This document shows positions 8,661 to 16,404 of a stretch of DNA of 26,749 nt, one piece after another. Both the position numbers and the translations under genes were made by a program. The notes beneath the pieces are model-generated. The model did no database searches. It was not told where the DNA came from and worked only from the letters and a program-made list of their open reading frames with translations. Numbering within the stretch: position 1 is the stretch's first letter; each line of letters begins with the position of its first letter. Source of the DNA: CAZUZD01 sp964624465 (GTDB lineage: Bacteria; Planctomycetota; Planctomycetia; Isosphaerales; Isosphaeraceae); contig CAZUZD010000044.1 in the NCBI GenBank assembly GCA_964624465.1, forward strand, positions 1 through 26,749. Reading direction: 5' to 3'.

Positions 8661-8737
8661 CAGCGGGCTCCCGGACGGGAGGACGCCGCGCGCCGGCGTC
8701 GCGCCGATGGCAGGGGACGGAGGCGTCGAATCGTCAT
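8660..8737 (-). CDS. Possible 25-codon coupling ORF between two paralogues
   Basis: The 73-nt gap between paralogues 2 and 3 is almost exactly filled by an ATG-initiated frame of 25 codons. Its ATG overlaps the upstream stop (ATGA) and its TGA shares one base with the next ATG (TGATG). GGAGG lies 10 nt before its ATG, inside the upstream gene. The peptide would be very Arg-rich, with about a third of its residues Arg. It may serve only to carry ribosomes across the gap. The arrangement could also be chance in GC-rich DNA. Confidence 0.25.
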   Translation of the reverse strand: MTIRRLRPLPSARRRRAASSRPGAR

Positions 8738-9699
8738 CGGGCCGGGTCCTCCGGCTCGTGGCCCTCGTCGGGCTCGGGGGCGTCCTCGGCTTCGCCCTTG
8801 GGCTTCGCCGGGACGGGGTCGGCGGTCTCCTCGGGATCGTCGTCGAAGTAGCCCTGCTGCTTGAGGAACTGCTTCAGGTTCTGGGCGTTCTGGACCTGGA
8901 TCTTGAAGACCTTGAACTGCGACTCGTCCAGCAGCGGCTTGACCTCCGTGTCGGCCAGCTTCGAGAGCTTGTACATCAGGGCGTAGTTGTCGTACTGCCC
9001 CGACTTGCGGAACGGTGGGATCCGCTCGCGCATGAGCTTCACGAGCTGCTGGCGCTGCGCGGCCCGGAGCCCCAGCGACCGCCCCAGCTCGGCGGCGAGC
9101 TGGTCCACCTTGGCGCGGAACCGGTAGGCCGTCCGCTCGCGCTGAAGGTCCTGGTACCGCTCGGACTGGCCGGTGTCGAGCGTCCGCAGGATCGTCTTCT
9201 GGAACAGCGAGTCGCGGGCGAACAGGCCGTTGTTGTAGATCTGCTGGAGCGGTTGCAGCTCCTGGAAGATCTCGCTGATCTTGTTCTGGTCGTACGTCTT
9301 GGCGCTGTACTTCCGGCGTTTCTCGTCGATCCGGTCGAAGAAGTGCTTCATGTCCCCCGAGGCGGCCAGTTCCAGCTTGAGCCGCTGGTCATCGGTCAGG
9401 TCGCAGATGCGATCGAGGTCGTCCAGCTGGGTCAGCAGCTGCGATTCCAGCTTCGAGCGGGCTCCCTTGCTGTCGGGCAGGTTGCCGAAGACCCAGATGT
9501 TGAACTGCTGGTCGGTCATCTGGAACACACCGGCGCGGCCGTTGACCTGGGCCGGCTGCTCCTCCTCCTCCTCGACGGCCACGCCCTCGGCCGCCGGCTC
9601 CTGCGCCCGCGCCAGCGACGCCGGCGCGGTCAGCAAGGCGAGCAGGGCCAGCAGGGCGAGGGTCGGGGCCAGCCCGCGTTCGCGGCGATCGACCGGCAT
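8734..9699 (-). CDS. Secreted LTxxQ-array protein, paralogue 2
   Basis: 321 residues, and the best-preserved member of the five. The signal peptide is at residues 10-32, with cleavage near ARA-QEP. An acidic linker (EEEEEQ near 43-48) is followed by MTDQQFNIWVFG (61-72), LTDDQRLKLELAASGDMK with HFFDRI (101-124), SLFQKTILRTL (164-174), LRAAQRQQL (211-219), RERIPPF (224-230), LLDESQFKVF (246-255) and QQGYFDDD. An Asp/Glu/Pro-rich tail ends the protein. Predicted to be all-helical and exported. AGGAG lies 9 nt upstream of the ATG. The function is unknown. Repeated L-x-x-x-Q-x-x-x-L elements suggest a helical scaffold or chaperone-like binding protein, as inference only. Confidence 0.88.
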   Translation of the reverse strand: MPVDRRERGLAPTLALLALLALLTAPASLARAQEPAAEGVAVEEEEEQPAQVNGRAGVFQMTDQQFNIWVFGNLPDSKGARSKLESQLLTQLDDLDRICDLTDDQRLKLELAASGDMKHFFDRIDEKRRKYSAKTYDQNKISEIFQELQPLQQIYNNGLFARDSLFQKTILRTLDTGQSERYQDLQRERTAYRFRAKVDQLAAELGRSLGLRAAQRQQLVKLMRERIPPFRKSGQYDNYALMYKLSKLADTEVKPLLDESQFKVFKIQVQNAQNLKQFLKQQGYFDDDPEETADPVPAKPKGEAEDAPEPDEGHEPEDPAR

Positions 9700-9770
9700 G
9701 GGGTGCGGCTCCTGGGCGCGGGGGGCGAGTCGAGTCGTGGGGCGATCGGGCAGCGAGCGCGGGTTCAGGA

Positions 9771-10784
9771 TCAGCGGGCGGGCATCACCCGGATGGCCCG
9801 CATGACGGCACCTTTCTGGACGCCCGCCGGCGCGGCGGCGGCGGCCGGGCGGCAGACACCGATCGCCCCCATCACGGCGCCCCGGATTGCGGCCTGCACG
9901 GCCGAGTCCTCGAGCGGGTCGGGCTCGAGGCCGTCATTGTCGCCGAACGCCCCGCCACCGAACCCGAACATGATCCCCTGGTTCTTCTGCATGGCCGCGA
10001 AGGCCTTCTGCTGGCCGGGGTTCAGGTGCGGCGCCAGCACGGTCGCAGGGATATTCGGGAAGTACTGCCGGGCGTATTGCAGGTGCTCCAGGCTCGGGAG
10101 CCACTTCGCGTCCCACTTCGCCGTGAGGACCTCCTCGAGTTCCGTGCGCTGCTCGCTGGTGAGGTACAGCTCCTCGTCGAGGATCGCAACCAGGGCCCGG
10201 ACGGTGACGGTCCGCTGCTCGGCGACACGGGCCTCGACCTCGGCCTTGTAGCGGGCGGCCCGCTCGGCGGACAGCTCGGCCGTGACGACGCCCAGGAGGG
10301 CGTTGGCGACGATGTCGCGCGGGTCACGCAGGTACATGACGTTGTTCTGCCGACCCTTGCGCTGCTCGGCCAGCAGGTCGCGGAGCGACGTCTTGACGGC
10401 CTTCAGGCCCAGCCGCCCGAGGCGCTGGGCCTCGCCGTCGGTGAGGTTGCAGGTGGTCCGTATCAGGTGCAGCTCGGCGCGGAGCGACGGCCGGGCCTGC
10501 TGGAGCCACTGCGCGATCTCGGGATCGGCCAGCTCGGGGTCGCCCGCGTCGGGGCCGCCATCGACGGCGATCGCGACGTCGGCACGGAACTCCACGACCT
10601 GGACGGCCCGGCCCCCGACGAGCCCCTGGGCGGCGCGCCGGAAGACCTCGAAGACCCCCTGCGCCCGGGCGGGCGCAGGGGTCAGCGTGGCCATCAGTAG
10701 GAGGGCGATCCCCCCGGACCGGTACAGCGGGCGCGTCGCGGCGGGCCGACGCGGGTTGTGGCCACGATCAGGGTGGGGTCGCAT
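9771..10784 (-). CDS. Secreted LTxxQ-array protein, divergent paralogue 1
   Basis: 337 residues. A basic N-terminus leads into a hydrophobic signal segment (GIALLLMATLTPAPARA at about 25-41). The layout parallels the following four genes but is more divergent: LTDGEAQRLGRLGLKAVK (114-131) matches the first LTxxQ...D-x-K element, ELYLTSEQRTELEEVL the second, and PATVLAPHLNPGQQKAF the third. The MTETQ element is missing. The C-terminus is Gly- and Ala-rich (MFGFGGGAFGDNDG) instead of acidic. GAGG lies 7 nt before the ATG. It is the first gene after the DUF4175-like gene, with a GC hairpin in the 58-nt gap between them. Homology to the other four is my judgement from motif order and spacing. Confidence 0.82.
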   Translation of the reverse strand: MRPHPDRGHNPRRPAATRPLYRSGGIALLLMATLTPAPARAQGVFEVFRRAAQGLVGGRAVQVVEFRADVAIAVDGGPDAGDPELADPEIAQWLQQARPSLRAELHLIRTTCNLTDGEAQRLGRLGLKAVKTSLRDLLAEQRKGRQNNVMYLRDPRDIVANALLGVVTAELSAERAARYKAEVEARVAEQRTVTVRALVAILDEELYLTSEQRTELEEVLTAKWDAKWLPSLEHLQYARQYFPNIPATVLAPHLNPGQQKAFAAMQKNQGIMFGFGGGAFGDNDGLEPDPLEDSAVQAAIRGAVMGAIGVCRPAAAAAPAGVQKGAVMRAIRVMPAR

Positions 10785-10816
10785 GTCGGGTCCTCAGCAC
10801 TCGGTCCGGAACCGTC

Positions 10817-10833
10817 CGCCCGGCCGGCGGGCG
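10817..10833 (-). other. Intergenic palindromic hairpin
   Basis: CGCCCG-GCCGG-CGGGCG gives a 6-bp stem with a 5-nt loop in the short gap between the DUF4175-like gene and the first LTxxQ paralogue. There is no U-tract. It could mark an mRNA processing or stability boundary, or mean nothing. Confidence 0.3.
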
Positions 10834-10842
10834 CCGGGGCGG

Positions 10843-11457
10843 TCAGCGACCGCCACGGCCCCGCTCCAGGCGGTTGAAGTACTCGTCCAGGCCGGCGCGG
10901 TACTCGTCGGGGAGGGTCGGGGCGGTGTCGCCCGTCGCCTGTCCCACGGCGTGATCCTCCCGGACCTCCTTCTCGTTCTGACCGCGGCCGATCAACGCCA
11001 GCGCCGAGTCCTGCGTCTGGCCCTTGCCACCGCCGCCGGGGTTGTTGCCGCCGCCGCCGCCCCCCTTGGGGTTGATCCGGCGCGACTGGAGCAGGAGCTC
11101 GATCGCCTCGGTCTCGGCGGCGATCGCCGGCCCGTCCGTCTGCGGACGCGCCAGGATGTCGCGGGACTCGGCCATCACGTCCTCGACCCGGTCGAGCAGC
11201 CCGAGCTCGAAGCCAAAATTTTCCTCGGCCTCGGGCAGCTCCTTGATCCGGTCGATCACCTTCACGACGCGGTCCCGCAGCGACTCCTGAGTATCCGTCA
11301 GGGTCACGGCGCGATTGAAGTGCTCCTCGACCGAGACGGCCGTGCGGGCCTGCTCGGTCACGCGGGTCTCTTCCCGCAGGTTGACTTCACCTTCGAGGAC
11401 CTTGAGGACTTCCAGCACGATCGAGGGCGGCAAACTGCCGCGCGATTTGCTGCCCGG
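10843..11457 (-). other. In-frame extension after UGA (C-terminal 204 residues of the DUF4175-like protein)
   Basis: An open segment directly after the UGA, in the frame of the upstream gene. If it were a separate gene it would begin at the TTG at 11433 and encode 196 residues. That would put the start only 24 nt after the upstream stop, with no purine-rich ribosome site before it. The sequence has charged amphipathic helices (for example EGEVNLREETRVTEQA), a poly-Gly linker and no signal peptide or membrane segment. It reads as the C-terminal end of a larger protein. Its intact frame argues against a long-dead pseudogene. Confidence 0.65.
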
Positions 11458-14127
11458 TCATGTACCGCCCGCGGCCGGTTCGACCAGGTCCTCCGCCCAG
11501 CGGTCCAGGTTGTCCGACCAGAACTCGCACTGCGCGATCGACAGGCCGCTCTCCTTCTTGAGGTCGTCGCCGAGCTGGCGGATGCCGCCCACGACGTCGA
11601 GCTGCCGCATGTCGTCGAGCACGCTCTTGAATCGCATCAGGCGGCGCCGCTCGTAGTACGACTGGAGGTCGTCCATGATCGTCGACACGTCCTGGCTGCT
11701 CTTGGCCTGCTGCGTGCCCAGCTCGTCGAAGACCTGGGCCGGCTTGACCGGCACGCTCACCTCGCCGAACGCCCCGCCGACCTGGTCGGCGACCTTGCCG
11801 GCGATCTGGTTCTGGAGCCGCGAGGCCGCCTTGAGCCGCTTGACCAGGGTGCTGCCTTCGAGGTTGCCGAGGACCTTGTTCAGCTCGTCGGCCACCTTGT
11901 CAAACTCGGCGAGCAGATCCTCCTGCTTCTGGATCGCCTCGTCCAGCTTCGTCTCGGGCGGCGGCGGAGGCGACGGCTCGTCCTTGCCGCCCTGGGCGAT
12001 CAGCGTGGTGGAGGGGAGCGTGAGCCGGCTCGACCCGGGGCTCGGCGGCGGGCCCGGCTCGGAGGGCTTGTCCCCCGGTTTGGCCTGCTGCTGGCCCGAC
12101 TCGACGTCGGCAATCACCGGCACGGCCGGCTTCTCGGGGCCGGGCTTCTGGTCCCCCTCGCCGCCGGGCTGGCCGGCGGCCGCGTTGCGGATCTGGCCGG
12201 CCATCGGGCCCGACTTCGGGGGCGGGCCGTTCGACGCCAGCGACTTCGCCTGTGCGGCCTCCTTGAGGAGGTCGGCCACCGTCGGCATGCGGTTGTCGGA
12301 GATGTCCTTGAGGATCTGGAGCATCTCGGCCCACTTCTCGAGGTGGCCGACGCCGAACTCGGGGTTCCGCATCGCCTGCTGGACCAGGTCAGCGCCCGAC
12401 TCGGTCAGGCCGGCCAGGCGACGGCCGTTGGCCTTCTCGGCGGCGGCCTGCGCCTCGATCCGCTTGCGGGTCTCGGGGCGGTCCAGTTCCTCGCCCGAGA
12501 GCTCACGGAGCCGCTTGTTGGTCGCCAGCAGCTGCAGCTCCTTGTCGCGGACCTCCAGCGACTGCCGGTGCCACTTGTTGAGCTGCTCGGTGATGTAGAT
12601 CGCGTGCTGCTCGGCGTTCAGGACGTAGAGCGTGTAGGTCGGCGAGTACACCCGCTCGCGGCCCGGCAGGTAGTCCTCGACGAAGACCCGCACGTTGACC
12701 GGCTGGGGCTCGATGCCGAGCGTCTTGGCCGAGAAGGTGCCGGTCAGGTCGAGCGTCTCGCGCTCGGGGGCCCCGGCGGCGAGCAGGCGCTCGCCCTGGG
12801 CGGGCTTCGAACCGGCCAGGTCGGCCTCGGCCGCGCCCTGCCACTCCAGGCCCACCCGCTTGACGCCGAAGTCGTCGCCGGCGGTGGCCTTGAAGGCGAG
12901 CTGTTCGGAGTCGAGCACGACCTTCTGCCGCGGCAGGCCCTCGACGCCGATCGACGGCGCCTCGTCCTCGCGAGGGTTGACCGTCAGCTTGAAAGTGTCG
13001 CGTCCCTCCAGGCCCAGCCGGTCGCGCCAGCGGAACTCGAGCTTGCGGGCCTCGGTCACGGCCACCGACGGCGAGGCGAGGACGGCGCCGTGGGTCGGCT
13101 GCTCCTGGCCGTCGACCCAGCCGGCGGCCAGCTCGCGGTTGGCGGTGGCGCTGAAGGTGGCCTGGGCGCCCTTGAGCAGGGCGATCGAGCCGCCACGGAT
13201 GTCCTTGCGGACGGTGCCGGTGCGCTCGAGGTACCCGGGCAGGGTGATCTCGGTCGCGACGCCGGCGAGCTCGGGCCGCAGCGTCGGCTCGACGCGGGTC
13301 GGCAGGGCGGCGTCGCCGACGTGGAGCGTCAGGCCCACGGGGTCGATCTGCGAGGGGATCTCGAAGCGGTAGCCGCCGTCGGCGAGCTTCGCGGTGATCG
13401 GCCGCTGCCCGGGGAGGCGGACCTCGGCCTGGGCGGGCTTCCAGAAGCTGCTGGGGGTGAGCTTCGCGTCGAGGGTGAACGTCTCGCCGTGCGGGACGTA
13501 GAGGGTGGCCGGCAGCGGGTCGAGCGCGGCGAACGTGTAGCGGGGGATGGCCTTCCAGGGGCTGGCGAACCGGGCCAGCGCGTTGCGGGCGGCGTCGGGG
13601 ACGAAGGCGAACAGGCCGGCGGCCAGGGCGGCCGGCACGGCGAGGGCCCAGGCCCAGTGGCGGTGGCGGGGGTTGGGCACGTCGCGCCCGAAGTCACGGC
13701 CGCGGGCGGCCTCGGCGACCTGTGCGATGGCCGCCTCGCAGAGGCTGCGAGAGCGGGCCTGCTCCCCCTCGCTCTGGGCCAGCTCGATGACGCCCAGGAG
13801 CTGGTCGCCGATGCGGGGCTGGGTGCGGGCCAGGAGCCTGGCGAGCTGCTCGGGCTTGCGGTTCTGCCAGACCCAGCGCCTCAGGCCCACCGGCACCCAG
13901 GCGCACCCCAGCGCCGCGGCGGCGAGCAGGAGCACGCGGGCCCAGGCGGGCGTGTCGACGAACCGGTCGAGCACGAACAGGGCCAGGTAGGCGGCGACCA
14001 CGCCGCAGAGTGCGGCGCAGACGACCTCGATCGTCTTGATCTGCCAGACTCGCCTGCGGAAACCGGCCAGCTGCTGTCGCAGCGAGTCGGGCAGGCGGAG
14101 CGGTTCCCCGGAACGGGCGATCTCCAT
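10843..14127 (-). CDS. DUF4175-like membrane protein with in-frame UGA (candidate selenoprotein)
   Basis: Read through the UGA, this is a 1094-residue protein. Transmembrane helices are predicted at about 33-53, 65-85 and 158-176. Beta-rich, Ig-like periplasmic segments follow to about 450, then helical and coiled-coil regions (about 460-600 and 720-880) separated by a Pro/Gly-rich linker. This resembles the large DUF4175-type proteins found beside MoxR/VWA genes; the family assignment is tentative. The frame is closed only once, by UGA at 11458-11460 (codon 890), and continues in the same frame for 205 codons. These encode UPGSKSRGSLPPSIVLEVLK, further amphipathic helices, a Gly-rich linker and a GLDEYFNRLERG tail. 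The downstream part has no Shine-Dalgarno; its first start codon is a TTG at 11433, inside a SECIS-like hairpin. The ATG at 14127 is preferred over the GTG at 14133 because the GTG overlaps the GAGG ribosome site. Alternatives: a nonsense mutation, a sequencing error, or two separate proteins (11458-14127 and 10843-11433). Confidence 0.8.
11420..11446 (-). promoter_or_regulatory. SECIS-like hairpin downstream of the in-frame UGA
   Basis: On the minus strand, nucleotides 12-38 after the UGA can fold as ATCG / C / GCGGC - AGUUU - GCCGC / CCU / CGAU. This is a 5-bp upper stem, a 1x3 internal loop and a 4-bp lower stem. The apical loop starts 21 nt after its end of the UGA and has G as its second base. 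As I recall the published bacterial SECIS rules (loop 16-37 nt from the UGA, at least 4-bp stem, G among the first two loop bases), it fits. Short stems are common in 70% GC DNA, so this is supportive but not proof. Confidence 0.5.
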
Positions 14128-14168
14128 GCGCACCTCGCGACCGTAAGTGCCACCGACCGGAGCGAAAC

Positions 14169-14199
14169 CCGGGACGCCGCCCGACGGGCGGTCACCCGG
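14169..14199 (-). other. Two-tier intergenic hairpin between VWA and DUF4175-like genes
   Basis: Inner stem CCGCCC/GGGCGG with loop GTC (minus strand), outer stem CCGGG/CCCGG, separated by a 3x3 internal loop. It starts about 6 nt after the TAA of the VWA gene and is followed by GTTTCG. It could act as a partial terminator or attenuator that lowers expression of the downstream half of the operon. Confidence 0.45.
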
Positions 14200-14205
14200 C
14201 CCAAA

Positions 14206-16404
14206 TTATATGAGACCGACGACCTTGCGTCCCACCCAAAAGGCGCCCATCAGGGCGACCAGGCCGCCCATGACGACCGGGTGGCTCCAGAGCTGCACCC
14301 GCCGCACCGACGGCGCGGGCTCGGGCAGCGCGGCCAGCGCCTGCACGATCTCCTCGAGCTTCGACGGCTCGAGCGACCGCCCCTTGGTCACCCGCGCCAG
14401 CTCCTCGAGCACCTCCGGCCGCGCCGGCCGGCCGATCGGCTCGGCCGAGACCCCTTGCACGAACAGGCTGGTCTCCAGGGTGGCCCCGGTCTGCCGGCTG
14501 GCGAGCGTGACCGCGTGCCGGCCCGCCTCGGTCGCCCGGTACGAGCCGGTGAACATGCCCCACTCCTCGCCGTCGGAGCTCAGCCGCACCGTGTCAGCCT
14601 GGCCCGAGGGGGCAACGATCCGGACGGTCACGTCCCCCTGCCGCAGCGGCTCGCCGCTCTTGTCCATCACGTTGGCGTTCAGGGCGATCGTCTGGTTCAT
14701 CCGCGGCTGGTCGGGAGTGTAGTACAGCCGCATCGATTCGCCCTTGGCCATGTTCCGCTGGTAGGCCATCCAGCGCACCACCTGGCCCCAGAATCGGTAG
14801 TGGTATTTGTCCTCGACGCCCTTGCGCCAGCGCCAGGCGCCGTCGGTGCCCATGAACAGGACCTTGCCGGTACCGAAGGTGCGGGTGACGAGCAGGGGCA
14901 GTCGGCCGGTCTCGTTGGCCGTCTCCTTGTGCACGGCCAGGACCTCGGTACCCGCCTTGGCCCGCAGGACCGGCGCGTACCACTGGAAGCCGGGGAGCCC
15001 TTCCCAGACCTCGGCGTTGTCGTCGGAGGTGTCGGCCAGCTTCGTCAGCAGGCTGCGGCGGCCGGTCTCGGTCAGCTCGAAGTGCTCGGCCGTGCGCGAG
15101 CCCCAGCCCGATTGCTGCGACGGGTCGAGCACCACCGGGTACAGGTCCGTCAGCGGCGTCTCCAGCAACGAGAACTGTCGCCCCTGGGCGCCCGGCATGA
15201 AGACCAGTCCGCTGGCCTGGAACTCGACGAGGCCGCGGATCAAGCGGCACTGCTCCGGCGTGAGCTGGCCGGAGTCGAGCCCGACGTCGCCCAGGAACAC
15301 GACGTCGTACTTGCCCAGCTCGTCGAGCCCGGCGGGGAACTCCTTGATGTAGTCCTTGTTGCCGCCGCCCACCTTCCCCAGCTCGGGGTGGAACAGCAGG
15401 CACGAGAGCTCGACGCCCGGGTCGCGCGAGAGGGCATTGCGGAGGTACCGGTACTCCCAGCGCGGGAAGGACTCGACGATGAGGACCTTGAGCGTCTCGT
15501 CCCGGATCGCGATCGGCGCCGTGAGCGTGTTGTTCTCGGCGGAGAACTCGTCGGCCTGCTTCGGCACGGTGAGCGTGAGGGTGGAGTCGCCGGTCGTCTT
15601 CGGCTTCCAGACGATGGCATCGCTGGTGCGGCTCATCGGGGCGACGCGGACCTCGCGCGTGAGTTCCTCGCCGTCGCTGGTCTTGAGCGTGACGGTCGTG
15701 ACGTACTCGCGCGGCAGGGCGCTGTCGATGGTGAACGGGATCCGCACCGACTTGCCGGCGATGCCGAAGGTGGGCACGTCGAAGTTGATCAGCTCCAGGT
15801 CGGGCAGGCGGGTGCGGCTGCCGACGGGGATGGCGAAGATCGGGATGCCCTTGGTGCGGAGGCTGGCGGCAGCCTGCACCGGCGGCTGGCCCTCGTTCCA
15901 GTCGCCGTCGGAGGCGACGACGATGGCCCGCAGGTTCGGGAACTTGTCGGTGGCCTGGGCCAGCGGATCGTACAGGTCGGTGCCGTGGCCGGGCTGCGGG
16001 GTGGCGATCGGCTCGATGGCGACGTTGACCCGGTCGCGGAGCTTCGCCCAGGCCTCGGGGTTCAGCAGCGGGCCGATCGCCTCGCGGCGGGTGGTGACGC
16101 CGCCGGTCGGCGTGTCGGAGCGGGTGGCGTCGCGGGTGTCCATGCTGCCCGAATCGTCGTGCAGCACGGCGATCGTCGGGCGCTGCTCGGGCCGGTACTC
16201 CTCGACCCACTCGGGCTGGTTCAGCAGCAGGGCGACCAGCGCGACCAGCGCGAGCCGGAGGAGTTCGAGCAGCCCGACCGAGCGGTTGAAGCCGCTGCGG
16301 CGCCAGGCGATGAACGCCAGCACGGCCGTGGCGGCGACCAGGGCCAGCGCGATGGCGACCGACCACGGGGTGGCCAGGAACTGGAGCGAGCGGGTGACGC
16401 TCAT
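14206..16404 (-). CDS. Membrane-anchored VWA protein with glutamine-amidotransferase-like region
   Basis: 732 residues. Two N-terminal transmembrane helices (about 13-33 and 42-62) are followed by a VWA domain whose MIDAS motif DDSGS is visible at 83-87, so metal-dependent ligand binding is expected. The middle region (about 330-560) resembles the class I glutamine-amidotransferase-like fold often found in planctomycete VWA proteins: EYRYLRNALSRDPGVELS, then DVVFLGDVGLDSGQLT, then a motif around VTRTFGTGKVLFMGTDGAWR. It has no obvious catalytic Cys and is probably a binding domain. Ig-like segments follow, and a last transmembrane helix lies at about 707-728. The start is the ATG at 16404, which overlaps the upstream stop (ATGA). 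A longer frame begins at 16461 but lies inside the previous gene. Confidence 0.9.
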   Translation of the reverse strand: MSVTRSLQFLATPWSVAIALALVAATAVLAFIAWRRSGFNRSVGLLELLRLALVALVALLLNQPEWVEEYRPEQRPTIAVLHDDSGSMDTRDATRSDTPTGGVTTRREAIGPLLNPEAWAKLRDRVNVAIEPIATPQPGHGTDLYDPLAQATDKFPNLRAIVVASDGDWNEGQPPVQAAASLRTKGIPIFAIPVGSRTRLPDLELINFDVPTFGIAGKSVRIPFTIDSALPREYVTTVTLKTSDGEELTREVRVAPMSRTSDAIVWKPKTTGDSTLTLTVPKQADEFSAENNTLTAPIAIRDETLKVLIVESFPRWEYRYLRNALSRDPGVELSCLLFHPELGKVGGGNKDYIKEFPAGLDELGKYDVVFLGDVGLDSGQLTPEQCRLIRGLVEFQASGLVFMPGAQGRQFSLLETPLTDLYPVVLDPSQQSGWGSRTAEHFELTETGRRSLLTKLADTSDDNAEVWEGLPGFQWYAPVLRAKAGTEVLAVHKETANETGRLPLLVTRTFGTGKVLFMGTDGAWRWRKGVEDKYHYRFWGQVVRWMAYQRNMAKGESMRLYYTPDQPRMNQTIALNANVMDKSGEPLRQGDVTVRIVAPSGQADTVRLSSDGEEWGMFTGSYRATEAGRHAVTLASRQTGATLETSLFVQGVSAEPIGRPARPEVLEELARVTKGRSLEPSKLEEIVQALAALPEPAPSVRRVQLWSHPVVMGGLVALMGAFWVGRKVVGLI

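Noticed and set aside
11030..11075. Run of CCG/CCC triplets as a possible microsatellite or regulatory repeat
   Set aside because: It encodes the poly-Gly linker in the C-terminal part of the DUF4175-like protein; low-complexity coding sequence explains it.
11431..11433. TTG as the start of an independent 196-residue gene
   Set aside because: No Shine-Dalgarno precedes it, it lies inside the hairpin, and it is in frame with the upstream gene only 24 nt after its UGA. It is kept as an alternative in the main entry, not as the preferred call.
14131..14133. GTG as the start of the DUF4175-like gene
   Set aside because: It overlaps the GAGG ribosome site that correctly precedes the ATG at 14127.
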